From contig NC_016941.1 in NCBI RefSeq assembly GCF_000236925.1, positions 1,798,001 to 1,862,000 of the forward strand: DNA of 64,000 nucleotides, given 5' to 3'. This document shows, one piece after another, positions 46,537 to 56,443 of the stretch. How positions within the stretch are numbered: the first letter of the stretch is position 1; the number at the start of each line of letters is the position of its first letter. The notes beneath the pieces were generated by a model. It saw nothing but the letters and a program-made list of their open reading frames with translations. It ran no database searches and was not told the DNA's origin. A program made the translations under genes and the position numbers. The stretch is from Staphylococcus argenteus (lineage in GTDB: Bacteria; Bacillota; Bacilli; Staphylococcales; Staphylococcaceae).

Positions 46537-47313
46537 TCAGTGAGTATTAAGAAATACTTCCATTTTAATACTCTTAGAATCAACAACTTTATTATCTCCG
46601 TATATATTTAAAAACTTATAAGGAACAAAAGGTACTAGTTCTTTTTTAGGAAATAAGTCAAACCAAATACTCGCTTTGTTCTTTTCAGTAAATTTTATAT
46701 ATCCAGATTCAAATGCAGAACCATCAAACTCGTATAGCTTTTTTTCTTTAGTGAGCCAGTGTCTTGCTTTGTAATCTAGCTCTTGAATAGTAACCATATT
46801 CTTATTTGTAGTTATTGTAAATCCAAGTGATTGTCTATTGTCGATTGTTACCTGTACAGTAATTAATTTATCTCTTTCATTTTCTGAACTATTCAAAGTA
46901 AGACCACCATACATACAACAACCTCCAAAATTTTGGTTTATATCCGGTTCATGTTTAGGTATTATACAAGTATAAAAATATGGAACACCAAAAATGTCTA
47001 CTTTTTTACCTTTATAATTGTTAGCTAATTCTGTATTTTTTAATTCAGTTTTAACCTCATTATAACTCTTATACTCAATTGGAAATATTAAATCATGAGA
47101 TAAAAACTGTCTAGAATTGACAACTCCTCTTCCTTCAACAGGTGGAGACATATAAAGATTCATTACATTTCCCATAGTTCCCTTATTAATTTTATAATCA
47201 CTTACTTTATTTAGTTCGTCTAATTTAGGATCGGGTTGAGCATTCGCATATTTTATATTATATAAAACTATTTCTAGAATCAAAATAATAATTACAGTAG
47301 ATAATTTCTTCAT
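46537..47313 (-). CDS. seg: Staphylococcal enterotoxin G (SEG)
   Basis: 258 residues, the published SEG length, with a signal peptide ending [18 protein letters not shown]. Superantigen hallmarks are there: the family motif CCMYGGLT (disulfide loop with the Cys ~30 residues before, in FYTCIIPK) and the [15 protein letters not shown] signature near 170. It bridges MHC-II and T-cell receptors. GGAGGTTTT precedes ATG 47313. A few substitutions relative to the S. aureus SEG I recall (for example [16 protein letters not shown]). Last gene of the egc. Confidence 0.95.
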   Translation of the reverse strand: MKKLSTVIIILILEIVLYNIKYANAQPDPKLDELNKVSDYKINKGTMGNVMNLYMSPPVEGRGVVNSRQFLSHDLIFPIEYKSYNEVKTELKNTELANNYKGKKVDIFGVPYFYTCIIPKHEPDINQNFGGCCMYGGLTLNSSENERDKLITVQVTIDNRQSLGFTITTNKNMVTIQELDYKARHWLTKEKKLYEFDGSAFESGYIKFTEKNKASIWFDLFPKKELVPFVPYKFLNIYGDNKVVDSKSIKMEVFLNTH

Positions 47314-47597
47314 AAAACCTCCTCTAACTTATTCAGTCTATTTGAAAATGAAACTTATTATAAATTCACGCTTATAGATAGCTCAGGTTGTAGTATTTCG
47401 ATAGTATTAGTTTTAAAACTAAAAATTCAATATTATAATAAATTAACATTCTATTTATCATTATTCTTAATATCAACAAATAATTTTGAATCCGTATTCA
47501 AGATAATATATAAATTTCTAATTTTACTACAATTTAAATCATTGTACCCCTAATATAATAGTTTATTTTCGTGATTAAGTTGATAATCATCAACCAC

Positions 47598-48353
47598 TTA
47601 ATCTTTATATAAAAATACATCTATATGATAATTAGATGAGTTGACTGTTCTATTATCACCATAAAACTGAAAAAACTCTGCTCCTACTGAACCTTTTATG
47701 TTATATAAATCATAATAAAATGAATGATCTTGATTATTATGAGAATGAAAGAATATGCATCCTTTTTGTATATTACCGGTATCTTTATTGTATATTTTAT
47801 ATAAATTTTCTAATTTAAATCGAACTTTAGTATCTAATTCTTGTACTGTTACTTTAGCTTTTTTGGTTTTTATCACAAAACCTTCTTGTTGGGCATCATC
47901 TTTAAATACATTAACACCTATAACTCTTTCTTCATCTAATTGATTACCATCATGTATCGTAACCCCTCCGTATAAGCATGATGTTTTTTCCCCATGCAAT
48001 CCTACACATTTATTACCATAATACAATCCAAAAATATCTACATTGCTTCCTTTATATTGATTAGCTAAATCTAATGAATTAAATTCAACTTTCAAGCTAG
48101 ACGTATTAAGCTCTGCTATAACTATATTTTTAAATATTATTGTATTATTTAGTAGTTGATCTGAACTAATTACATTTGACTTTTCTAATTGCCACGTTAT
48201 ATCAGTATAATAGCTTGTTAAATTAAATAACTTACTACTATCTAAATCAGATTTTTTCTTTAAATCATTTTTGTCTACATCGGCGTTAACATAATTATTA
48301 TTTATAAGACATAATAAAGTTATTATAATTAAAGCTATGTAGAACAATCTCAT
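47598..48353 (-). CDS. sen: Staphylococcal enterotoxin N (SEN), atypical start
   Basis: Signal peptide then VDKNDLKKKSDLDSSKLFNL; superantigen motifs CLYGGVTIHDGNQLDEE and KKAKVTVQELDTKVRFKLE. The ATG at 48353 has no ribosome-binding site. GGGAG at 48381-48386 is six bases before an in-frame ATA (48374-48372) that would give IKNIKKFMRLFY and the 258-residue length I recall for SEN. So either AUA/AUU is used or the start codon is mutated. A GTTGAT-ATT-ATCAAC hairpin lies just after the stop. Confidence 0.92.
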   Translation of the reverse strand: MRLFYIALIIITLLCLINNNYVNADVDKNDLKKKSDLDSSKLFNLTSYYTDITWQLEKSNVISSDQLLNNTIIFKNIVIAELNTSSLKVEFNSLDLANQYKGSNVDIFGLYYGNKCVGLHGEKTSCLYGGVTIHDGNQLDEERVIGVNVFKDDAQQEGFVIKTKKAKVTVQELDTKVRFKLENLYKIYNKDTGNIQKGCIFFHSHNNQDHSFYYDLYNIKGSVGAEFFQFYGDNRTVNSSNYHIDVFLYKD

Positions 48354-48391
48354 AAACTTTTTAATATTTTTTATAATATACTCTCCCTCAA

Positions 48392-49162
48392 TTACTTTTT
48401 AGTTAAATGAACTTCAACATTAACAGATTGACTGTCAACTGTTTTATTATCGTTATATATCAATAAATATTTAGTAGGATAAAATTTTTCACCAGATTCA
48501 GGCATCATATCATACCAAAAAGTATTACCATTGCCTTCGATAAACTTTATATAGCCAGTCTCATAAGGCGAACTGTTAAATTCATATAAATCTTTATGCT
48601 TAAGTAAATAGTTTCTAACTTTATAATCTATTTCTTGGGCTGTTATGTTTTTCTTATTAGTAGGTATATCAAAAGATAATGAATTTCTCTCATTTTCGTA
48701 AACCTTAATTAAGATATTATGCGAGTTATCAGTTGAATTATTTTTATCTATTTGATTTCCATCATGCTCGGTCACACCGCCATACATACACGTTTTTCCA
48801 ATTAATATACCATCATTTAATTCCATATTATCCGCTGAAAAATAGCATTGATTATAATAGTTTGTCCCAAACAAATCTACGTTTTTATTTTTATATTTAT
48901 CCGAAAGACTTTTATTATTAAATTCTGTTTTTAAAATTTTAGAACCATTTATTTTAAATAATAAATCATGTTGTAAAAACTTTTCTTGGGCTTTAATGTT
49001 TGTTTCTGATACGTGTTTATCGTCATACAAATACCTCATATTATCCATTAGACCAGTGAATTCACTCGCTTTATTCAATTGTTCTGGTTTAGGATTGTCA
49101 TTTAACATAAATAGTAAGCTGCAAGACTTAACACATATGAAGAGAAAAGCAAATAACTTCAT
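48392..49162 (-). CDS. seu: Enterotoxin-like U (SElU), fused intact form
   Basis: 256 residues with signal peptide then NPKPEQLNKASEF, disulfide loop YYNQCYFSADN...KTCMYGGVTEHDGN and KKNITAQEIDYKVRNYL. In many S. aureus egc types this locus is split into pseudogenes psi-ent1 and psi-ent2; here the frame is uninterrupted. GGAGTTGTTGGA precedes ATG 49162. It sits between sei and sen, as in egc types carrying seu. Confidence 0.92.
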   Translation of the reverse strand: MKLFAFLFICVKSCSLLFMLNDNPKPEQLNKASEFTGLMDNMRYLYDDKHVSETNIKAQEKFLQHDLLFKINGSKILKTEFNNKSLSDKYKNKNVDLFGTNYYNQCYFSADNMELNDGILIGKTCMYGGVTEHDGNQIDKNNSTDNSHNILIKVYENERNSLSFDIPTNKKNITAQEIDYKVRNYLLKHKDLYEFNSSPYETGYIKFIEGNGNTFWYDMMPESGEKFYPTKYLLIYNDNKTVDSQSVNVEVHLTKK

Positions 49163-49303
49163 TCCAACAACTCCATATTTTAAATTTTTATAAATTTGAT
49201 GTATTACAGTGAATATTAAACGTACATATTAGCCCAAGAGCCTTTAAATTTAAACCGTTAACATTCATATAAATTCGCATTTTAGTGTTAAAAGTAATTA
49301 TCA

Positions 49304-50032
49304 TTAGTTACTATCTACATATGATATTTCGACATCAAGATGAAATTTTTCAGATTCTATTATTTTATTATCTTCATAAATTTTCAAAAAACTTACAGGC
49401 ACTCCATCTCCTGTATAAAACAAATCATATGAAAATGATTTTTCATCATTTAAATGAAATAAAACTTTCCCCTTATTAAAACCTGAATAAAATTTAGATT
49501 TATATCCATATTCTTTGCCTTTACCAGTGTTATTATGACCATATATATTGTATTCTTCTTGAAGATATCTCCTTAATTTAACATCAATTTCTTGAGCTGT
49601 TACTAGTTTTTTATTAGTTGCTATTTTGTCAGTAGAAATTGTTTTATGCTTGCCATTAACCCAAAGATTTATAGGGATTTTTCTAGCAGAATTTAAGTAT
49701 TGTCCTGATAAAGTGGCCCCTCCATACATGTATTTAGATTTACAAGGACCATTATAATCAATACCAAAAATATCCAGTTTCTTTCCTTTAAATTTACTTA
49801 TTTCGTCCCAATTATTAGATTCTGAGATCAAATCATTGGTACCGGTTGAAAATTCGAGTTGATTCGCAATAGGTAGGTTTTTATCTGTGACGCCTTTTAA
49901 ATCTATATAATCATATTTTGTATAGAAATTTCTTAAGTTACCTACACCAATATCTCCTTGCGCATACGAAAGGTCATCAACGTTAAAAAATAATATAAAA
50001 ACTACTATAAAACTATATTTAAATTTTTTCAT
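49304..50032 (-). CDS. sei: Staphylococcal enterotoxin I (SEI)
   Basis: 242 residues, signal ending [18 protein letters not shown]. This SEI/SEK-class toxin has only the [13 protein letters not shown] part of the loop and the [20 protein letters not shown] signature, plus C-terminal HLDVEISY with the zinc-site pattern for MHC-II beta-chain binding. AAAGGAAATGCC precedes ATG 50032. Nearly identical to SEI as I recall it. Confidence 0.95.
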   Translation of the reverse strand: MKKFKYSFIVVFILFFNVDDLSYAQGDIGVGNLRNFYTKYDYIDLKGVTDKNLPIANQLEFSTGTNDLISESNNWDEISKFKGKKLDIFGIDYNGPCKSKYMYGGATLSGQYLNSARKIPINLWVNGKHKTISTDKIATNKKLVTAQEIDVKLRRYLQEEYNIYGHNNTGKGKEYGYKSKFYSGFNKGKVLFHLNDEKSFSYDLFYTGDGVPVSFLKIYEDNKIIESEKFHLDVEISYVDSN

Positions 50033-50066
50033 GGCATTTCCTTTTCTAAGTTATGATTGAAATACT

Positions 50067-50786
50067 TCAACTTTCGTCCTTATAAGATATTTCTACATCT
50101 AAATGGAATTTATCAGTTTCGACAGTTTTGTTGTCATTATATATTTTTAGGAAACTTTCAGCTTGCCCTGTTCCGGTATCAAATAAGTCATAAGAAAAAG
50201 ATGAACCGTCATTCAAATGAAATGATATTTTTCCTGTATTAAATCCAGAACTAAATTTTGACTTAGTACCGTAATTTCTTCCTTTATTTGTATCATTAAA
50301 GCCATAAATGTTATATTCTTCTTGTAGATATCTTCTTAATTTAGTATCAATTTCTTGAGCTGTTACTATCTTTTTATTAGTTGATACTTTCTCAGTAGAT
50401 ATAGTTTGATGTTCGCTATTAACCCAAAGATTAATAGGAATATATTTAGACTTCTCTAAATAATCACCCGCTAAAGTAACTCCTCCGTACATATATTTAT
50501 TTTTTAGACAATATCCACTATAACTTAGACCGTATACATCAACAGCACGATTTTTGAATTTCTTTACATCATCAACGTTCTTAAATTCAGCTGTTACTGT
50601 CGAATTATCCATAGAAAAAACTAATTGATGCGAAAGACGATTATTGTCAGGATTAATATTTTGATGGTCTTCGATTGGATAGCTACCATAATAGTTCCTA
50701 AGATTCAAAACTCCAACATCAGCGGTTGCGATATGATTTTGTGAATAACAAAACAATAAAACAACAATGATAAGTATTCTTTTCAT
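50067..50786 (-). CDS. sem: Staphylococcal enterotoxin M (SEM)
   Basis: 239 residues, signal ending ATA-DVGVLNLRNYYGSYP. Same subgroup as [58 protein letters not shown] precedes ATG 50786. 34 bp separate it from sei. Compared with SEM from memory there are a handful of substitutions (for example INPDNNRLSHQ). Confidence 0.95.
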   Translation of the reverse strand: MKRILIIVVLLFCYSQNHIATADVGVLNLRNYYGSYPIEDHQNINPDNNRLSHQLVFSMDNSTVTAEFKNVDDVKKFKNRAVDVYGLSYSGYCLKNKYMYGGVTLAGDYLEKSKYIPINLWVNSEHQTISTEKVSTNKKIVTAQEIDTKLRRYLQEEYNIYGFNDTNKGRNYGTKSKFSSGFNTGKISFHLNDGSSFSYDLFDTGTGQAESFLKIYNDNKTVETDKFHLDVEISYKDES

Positions 50787-51067
50787 TTTATATTTCTCCT
50801 ATAATTAAATATGCCTATCTTTATTATCCTTTTATTGTAAAAAAACATTCTTCTTCTTAAATCATCATGACTCTATCCCACTTATCTACTATTACTCGTT
50901 AATCTACTTTTGTTATCTATACTAAAATAGAAAACTTTTTATAGTAATAAAGTTAGATTTGAATCATTAATCGTTCATCGTCATTTGCTAAGCAACTTTG
51001 TAAAAATATGTTAATATCTATAGTTCTTTATAGGATTGTAAGTTGATACGCATCAACTTTTAGATTG

Positions 51068-51832
51068 TTATGTAAATAAATAAACATCAATATGATAGTC
51101 TGATGAATCTATTGTTTTATTATCATTATAAATTTGCAAATATTGATCTGGTAAATTTCCTTTAATATAAAACAAATCATAATAAAATGATTCTTTTTGC
51201 TCCGAATGCGAATGGAATTTAATATAACCTTTTTGTACATCACTAGTCATTCTGTCATACAATTTATATTCATTATTTAATTTTGTTCTTACTTTAATAT
51301 CAAGTTCTTGTGCAGTAACTTTCTTTTTATCTGTAGTAACAATAAATGTATTAACATTTACATTATCCTTATACACAGCTACTCCTATATTTTTAGGCTC
51401 GCTTAATTTATTATTTTCATGAGATGTTATCCCACCATAAGTACAGGCAGTTTTCACTTGATGCTCACCATGACAATGCGCTTTATAGTAGACACCATAA
51501 ATATCTACAGTCTTTCCAAAATACTCTTTGGAAATTTCCGATGAGCTAAATTCCACTTTTAAATCTTTAAATTCAGCAGACTTTCCATCTAACCAAGTAA
51601 AATTTTTGAATAATAAATCAAAATCTAAAAATTTTTCTGTAGTTGATACAGGTGACTTATCTATTGTAAAGCGATTATTTACATAGTCTTTCTCAATGTT
51701 ATGTAGAGCAATAGGGTCTACACTTGACTTCTTACACAAATCCTCAATTTTAGGTTTTTCTTCATTTGCATATGCATTGTTTACACTACATATTGCAATT
51801 AAATTTATAATTAATAATAATACATTTAACAT
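51068..51832 (-). CDS. seo: Staphylococcal enterotoxin O (SEO), atypical start
   Basis: First gene of the egc operon. Mature part starts NEEKPKIEDLCKKSSVDPIA; disulfide loop AHCHGEHQVKTACTYGGITS and KKKVTAQELDIKVRTKLNN. The ATG at 51832 lacks a ribosome-binding site. AAGGAGGGATATT is directly followed by in-frame ATA (51850) giving IKKSKTMLNV, which would restore the 260-residue length I recall for SEO. Same ATT-ATA-AAA arrangement as sen. A GTTGAT-GCGT-ATCAAC hairpin follows the stop at ~51045. Confidence 0.92.
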   Translation of the reverse strand: MLNVLLLIINLIAICSVNNAYANEEKPKIEDLCKKSSVDPIALHNIEKDYVNNRFTIDKSPVSTTEKFLDFDLLFKNFTWLDGKSAEFKDLKVEFSSSEISKEYFGKTVDIYGVYYKAHCHGEHQVKTACTYGGITSHENNKLSEPKNIGVAVYKDNVNVNTFIVTTDKKKVTAQELDIKVRTKLNNEYKLYDRMTSDVQKGYIKFHSHSEQKESFYYDLFYIKGNLPDQYLQIYNDNKTIDSSDYHIDVYLFT

Positions 51833-52037
51833 TGTTTTACTCTTTTTTATAATATCCCTCCTTCACAAAAAGTTTTTCTTATAGAAACTTTTCAATATAA
51901 ATTAAAAAATTCTGGTTTTAACCTTTAAATATTCACTAATTTTTTTGAATACGATTTTAAAACTTATCAATCCTATTTACAATTGAACAAACACATTTTA
52001 AACTAAGTGACTCAGATAATAGACACAAAACCTTAAA

Positions 52038-52078
52038 AATAGCGCTTAAAATGATTTCAAACCATTTTAAGCGCTATA
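52038..52078 (-). terminator. Terminator of the tRNA operon
   Basis: AGCGCTTAAAATGG and CCATTTTAAGCGCT-like arms (perfect 13-bp stem) followed by ATTTTTAAGG on the minus strand, right after tRNA-Ser. Confidence 0.85.
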
Positions 52079-52079
52079 A

Positions 52080-52168
52080 CGGAGAGTGAGGGATTCGAAC
52101 CCTCGAGACGCTTGTGGCGCCTACACACTTTCCAGGCGTGCTCCTTCGGCCAACTCGGACAACTCTCC
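52080..52168 (-). tRNA. tRNA-Ser (GGA)
   Basis: 89-nt class II cloverleaf with long variable arm; anticodon loop CTGGAAA (GGA); T-arm GGGTTCGAATCCC. Last gene in the operon and next to the accessory region. Confidence 0.95.
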
Positions 52169-52222
52169 TCAATAATAAATATGTAATAAAAAAACAGAAG
52201 CGATATTTCACTTCTGTTTGTA

Positions 52223-52294
52223 TGACTCCTACGGGACTCGAACCCGTGTTACCGCCGTGAAAGGGCGGTGTCTTAACCGCTTGACCAAGGAGCC
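52223..52294 (-). tRNA. tRNA-Glu (TTC)
   Basis: 72-nt cloverleaf; anticodon loop CTTTCAC (TTC); T-arm CGGGTTCGAGTCCCG; acceptor GGCTCCT/AGGAGTC. Confidence 0.95.
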
Positions 52295-52295
52295 A

Positions 52296-52370
52296 TGGCT
52301 CCACAGGTAGGACTCGAACCTACGACCGATCGGTTAACAGCCGATAGCTCTACCACTGAGCTACTGTGGA
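52296..52370 (-). tRNA. tRNA-Asn (GTT)
   Basis: Anticodon loop CTGTTAA (GTT); T-arm TAGGTTCGAGTCCTA; acceptor TCCACAG/CTGTGGA; 3' CCA encoded. Confidence 0.95.
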
Positions 52371-52386
52371 ATAATAATAAAAATAA

Positions 52387-52460
52387 TGGAGCGGGTGATG
52401 GGAATCGAACCCACAACATCAGCTTGGAAGGCTGAGGTTTTGCCATTAAACTACACCCGC
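52387..52460 (-). tRNA. tRNA-Gly (TCC)
   Basis: Anticodon loop CTTCCAA (TCC); acceptor GCGGGTG/CACCCGC; 3' CCA encoded. Confidence 0.95.
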
Positions 52461-52475
52461 TAATGTAAACGATTA

Positions 52476-52552
52476 TGGGGCGGCTGAAGGGGATCGAACC
52501 CTCGAATGTCGGAACCACAATCCGATGTGTTAACCACTTCACCACAACCGCC
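52476..52552 (-). tRNA. tRNA-His (GTG)
   Basis: Anticodon loop TTGTGGT (GTG); acceptor GGCGGTTG/CAGCCGCC giving the extra 5' G pair typical of tRNA-His; 3' CCA encoded. Confidence 0.95.
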
Positions 52553-52564
52553 ATGAATTAAGAA

Positions 52565-52637
52565 TGGTTCAGGACAGAGTCGAACTGCCGACACATGGAG
52601 CTTCAATCCATTGCTCTACCAACTGAGCTACTGAACC
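52565..52637 (-). tRNA. tRNA-Phe (GAA)
   Basis: Anticodon loop TTGAAGC (GAA); acceptor GGTTCAG/CTGAACC; CCA not encoded. 73 nt. Confidence 0.95.
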
Positions 52638-52653
52638 TTAATGGTATTAATAA

Positions 52654-52729
52654 TGGCGGTCTCGACGGGAATCGAACCCGCGATCTCCTGCGTGACAGGC
52701 AGGCGTGTTAACCGCTACACTACGAGACC
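52654..52729 (-). tRNA. tRNA-Asp (GTC)
   Basis: Anticodon loop CTGTCAC (GTC); acceptor GGTCTCG/CGAGACC; 3' CCA encoded. Confidence 0.95.
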
Positions 52730-52744
52730 TATTAAAACTATGTA

Positions 52745-52818
<74 letters not shown>

Positions 52819-53214
52819 CTAATATTATTTTGAATTACCTAATTAATATACCATATTTAAATACCTAAAGTCAAGAACTTTTTGAATTTAATTTAAATAT
52901 TATCTCTTAAATAATTACTTAAATATCGTAGCAACATGTTCTCTGTTGAACACAAATATTAGTATATTCATTTTTGTAGTGTACGTCAACGACATTTTAA
53001 AAGTTTTTTGTGTAAAAAAACGCTTCTTATTCCCTTTTATAATATAAGTGTCTAATAGTTGTCATAATTAACCATAAAACATTGAAAAAGATGTAGAGAC
53101 CATAAAATTTATAATACCTACATCTTCAGCTAATTAAAATATAATTATAGTCATTTTCACTAAAATGCTATGCCTCCTGTTGACATAACACAACACTGCG
53201 CAATCATACATTCC

Positions 53215-53769
53215 CTAGCGTGTCATGTAATCTTGCATGCGATCTTGCAATGCTGTAAATGTTTCGAAGCCGTCCTCTTCTAAGAAGTGCCCTCCATCTT
53301 CAACGATTCGTATATTACCTTCTAATGCATTCATTAAACGTTGAGTCTCTTTATATGAAACGTATTTATCATTTTTAGAACTCAATCCATAAAAATGATC
53401 GACTTTCTTCTTAATATTATCATAGTCGATTGTCACATTACTTAAATCGATATCTAAGTCAATTTTTTCTGCATCTTCTTTAAAACCTGCAATACTGAAA
53501 AATCCTTCAATCGGCTGATCAATCATTTCAATATATTTTAGCGCTGTAATTGAACCTAAACCATGAGTTACAAAATATGTATCTTTCTTTCGTACATTAA
53601 TTTGTTTTGTCATAGCTTCAACCCATTGATCTACTGTCTTCATTTCAGGTGATTCAAAATTAAATAATGTTACGTCATACCCTTCTAAAGTTAAGTTATG
53701 CTCCAACCACTGATACCAATGATTTCTGCTATTTCCGTGCATAGAATGAACAATGATTACATCTGTCAT
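53215..53769 (-). CDS. RBBP9/YdeN-type alpha/beta hydrolase fold protein
   Basis: 184 residues from ATG 53769 (AAAGGAGAGAATGAG upstream). Fold features: IIVHSMHGNSRNHWYQWLE at the N-terminus, acid candidate SSKNDKYVSY and histidine DGGHFLEEDGF. The expected nucleophile elbow GHSLG reads FVTHGLGSITALKY, so the serine is Gly, though a Ser follows two residues on. Activity is therefore uncertain. Monocistronic. Confidence 0.75.
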   Translation of the reverse strand: MTDVIIVHSMHGNSRNHWYQWLEHNLTLEGYDVTLFNFESPEMKTVDQWVEAMTKQINVRKKDTYFVTHGLGSITALKYIEMIDQPIEGFFSIAGFKEDAEKIDLDIDLSNVTIDYDNIKKKVDHFYGLSSKNDKYVSYKETQRLMNALEGNIRIVEDGGHFLEEDGFETFTALQDRMQDYMTR

Positions 53770-53845
53770 CTCATTCTCTCCTTTCAACATGCTGTCTCTT
53801 TTTCTATTGTTAAAACTTTTACTATTTACTAATAATTGTAAAATA

Positions 53846-53915
53846 AAAGCACCTTAAATAGAAATGTTTATATCTCAAATTGACATTTCAAATTAAAGTG
53901 CTTTGTCATTTTTTC
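53846..53915 (-). terminator. Terminator downstream of hemY
   Basis: AAAGCACTTTAATTTGAAATG pairs imperfectly with CATTTCTATTTAAGGTGCTTT, followed by TATTTT on the minus strand. Confidence 0.65.
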
Positions 53916-54038
53916 TATTAAATTTAGAAACAAATCTTACTATGTGTATATATTTTTATAACAATTACAATATTTCTGAATTTCCATCAATAAAAAATAT
54001 ATAAAGATACTTCCCTAGCGTCCTTGTCCATAATTAGC

Positions 54039-55439
54039 CTAAAGTTCTGCAACAATTTCTTCAGCAGCAACCTTACCTTGCATAATACAATCTGGCAATC
54101 CAACCGCTTCAAATGAAGCACCTGTAACTCGTAGACGTGGATATGTCTGTTTAACGTGAGTTTGTATATCTCTAATTTGTTGAATATGTCCTACGTGATA
54201 CTGTGGCATACTTTTCGGCAACCGATTTACAATCGTAAATTCAGGATTACCTTTAAATGTCATCATTTGACTTAAATCTTTACGCACAATTGAAACTAAC
54301 TCATCATCAGTATGATCATCGACCACAGTGTCACCTGGTTTACCTACATAGGCACGAATCAACACCTTACCTTTTGGCGTAGTAAATGGCCATTTTTTCG
54401 ATGTCCAAGTACATGCGGTAATGTCTGTATCACTTGTTCTCGCGATAACGAAGCCAGTACCATCATAGGTATTTTCAATATCTTTTTCATCAAATGCCAA
54501 TACAACAGTCGCAACCGTTGTACTATCCATTGTTTTAAAATAATCAAATGCTGGATCTTGACCAAACCAATTTAAAAATACTTGATGTGGTGTCGTTACT
54601 AATACGCCATCATACACTTCTTCTAGCTGATCGTTATAAACAATTTTATATTGTTTTTGAGACGTGATAATGTCATCCACTTTTGTATTATATTGAATTG
54701 ATACACCCTTATTTTTCACATCTTGTTCTAATGCTTCAATAAATGAACTTAAACCATGCTTAAATTGTTTGAATTGTCCTTTTGGTGCACCAGGGTATAA
54801 TTGTCTTTGTTTCTGACGCTTATTTTTCTCATCCTTCATACCTTTGATCAAACTTCCGAATGCCTCTTCTTTTTCTTTAAAATTAGGAAACGTACTCATC
54901 AAACTTAATTTATCAATATCTGTACCATAAATACCACCCATTAAAGGTTCAATTAAATTTTCAAGTACCTCATTCCCTAATCTCGCTCTGAAAAATGCAC
55001 CAACAGAAATATCACCATCCTGCATTTGAGTAGGCTTTTTAAGCAAATCCAATCCTGCTCTTAATTTACCAAGTGGCGATATTAATTTTGTAGTAACAAA
55101 TGGTTTAATATCTGTTGGAATTCCCATAATTGAGCCACCTGGAATTGGATATAATTTATTTTTCGCAAAAATATAAGATTGTCCTGTTGTATTTGTAACA
55201 ATATCCTGTTCTAGCCCTATATCTTTTGCTAATTCTGTCATTATAGTTTTTCTGCCTAAATAAGATTCAGGACCAAGTTCAATCATATAACCATCTTTAC
55301 GATAAGATTGAATCTTTCCCCCCGGTCGATTCGATGCTTCAAAGATTGTTATGTCAATATTAGGATCTTGCTGTTTTAAAAAATATGCACTTGATAATCC
55401 TGTTATCCCCGCTCCTATTATAGCCACTGATTTACTCAC
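54039..55439 (-). CDS. hemY: Coproporphyrinogen III oxidase, CgoX (formerly HemY)
   Basis: 466 residues. FAD-binding GAGITGLSSAYFLKQ at the N-terminus, the GGKIQS segment after the first strand, and the C-terminal FEAVGLPDCIMQGK closing the FAD site. Established work shows the Firmicute enzyme oxidises coproporphyrinogen III to coproporphyrin III. Cytoplasmic and soluble. It follows hemH by ~23 bp in the hemE-hemH-hemY operon. Confidence 0.95.
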   Translation of the reverse strand: MSKSVAIIGAGITGLSSAYFLKQQDPNIDITIFEASNRPGGKIQSYRKDGYMIELGPESYLGRKTIMTELAKDIGLEQDIVTNTTGQSYIFAKNKLYPIPGGSIMGIPTDIKPFVTTKLISPLGKLRAGLDLLKKPTQMQDGDISVGAFFRARLGNEVLENLIEPLMGGIYGTDIDKLSLMSTFPNFKEKEEAFGSLIKGMKDEKNKRQKQRQLYPGAPKGQFKQFKHGLSSFIEALEQDVKNKGVSIQYNTKVDDIITSQKQYKIVYNDQLEEVYDGVLVTTPHQVFLNWFGQDPAFDYFKTMDSTTVATVVLAFDEKDIENTYDGTGFVIARTSDTDITACTWTSKKWPFTTPKGKVLIRAYVGKPGDTVVDDHTDDELVSIVRKDLSQMMTFKGNPEFTIVNRLPKSMPQYHVGHIQQIRDIQTHVKQTYPRLRVTGASFEAVGLPDCIMQGKVAAEEIVAEL

Positions 55440-55462
55440 AACGTTTCACGCTTCTTTCGTAA

Positions 55463-56386
55463 TTAAAATATGGACTTTATTTCATCTACAATTGCACCGA
55501 TAAATAATGGATGTGTATTCGGCATTTCAGGTCGATAATATTTCGCACCAATGTCATCGCAAACAACTTTACATTCATAATCGTTGTCGTAAAGTACTTC
55601 TAAATGTTCACATACAAAACCTACAGGCGTGTATATAAAGTTTTTGTAATGATGTTTTTCATATAAATCACGTGTTAAATCTTGTACATCCGGTCCTAAC
55701 CATGGTGTACCTGTATTACCTTCAGATTGCCAACCAATCGCGATATTTTCAATATTAGATTGTTCTTTGATTAAAAGCGCAGTATGTGTTAGTTCCTCTG
55801 GATATGGATCATTATTTTTTTCAATTAAACCTTTTGGCAAGCTATGTGCTGAAACGACCAAGACAGTATCTTTGTGTTCATCCTCTGGAATTTGAACTAA
55901 TGTTTCATTAACTTTATTCGTCCAGTACTCAATGAATTTAGGTTGTTCATAATAATGTTTAACATGTGTCAGTTGAATACCATATTTTGCTGCTTCTTCA
56001 TCTGCACGTTTGTCATATGACCCTACTGAAAATGAAGAATAGTGTGGTGCTAATACAACAGTAATTGCTTCTGTAATACCATCGTTATGCATTTGTTCTA
56101 CTGCATCTTCAATAAATGGTGAAATATGTTTTAATCCTAAATAAAGTTTAAACTCAACGTCAGCATATGCTTTATTTAAAGCTGAAACTAACGCATTGGC
56201 TTGTTCGTCCGTTGTACCTGCTAATGGTGATAATCCACCAATAAATTCATATCTATTCTTCAAATCTTGAAGTTCTTCTTCAGTTGGACGTTTACCATGT
56301 CTTATATCCGTATAATATGGTTCAATATCACTCTCTGTATAAGGTGTACCATATGCCATAACTAATAGTCCCATTTTTTTAGTCAT
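55463..56386 (-). CDS. hemH: Coproporphyrin ferrochelatase, CpfC (HemH)
   Basis: 307 residues. MAYGTPYTESDIEPYYTDIR start, catalytic VVSAHSLPKG with its metal-ligand His, and the FVCEHLEVLYDND segment holding the Glu. Inserts Fe2+ into coproporphyrin III. 57 bp separate it from hemE. Confidence 0.95.
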   Translation of the reverse strand: MTKKMGLLVMAYGTPYTESDIEPYYTDIRHGKRPTEEELQDLKNRYEFIGGLSPLAGTTDEQANALVSALNKAYADVEFKLYLGLKHISPFIEDAVEQMHNDGITEAITVVLAPHYSSFSVGSYDKRADEEAAKYGIQLTHVKHYYEQPKFIEYWTNKVNETLVQIPEDEHKDTVLVVSAHSLPKGLIEKNNDPYPEELTHTALLIKEQSNIENIAIGWQSEGNTGTPWLGPDVQDLTRDLYEKHHYKNFIYTPVGFVCEHLEVLYDNDYECKVVCDDIGAKYYRPEMPNTHPLFIGAIVDEIKSIF

Positions 56387-56443
56387 TGATAATACCTTCC
56401 TTTAAATGAATTATCTTTCTCGTGCTATCGCTATTTCATAAAA

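Noticed and set aside
48392..49162. psi-ent1/psi-ent2 pseudogenes
   Set aside because: The frame is continuous over 256 codons, so it is the fused seu.
52074..52554. Two open frames of 76 and 93 codons across the tRNA cluster
   Set aside because: They run through tRNA genes in the same strand and have no protein-like features.
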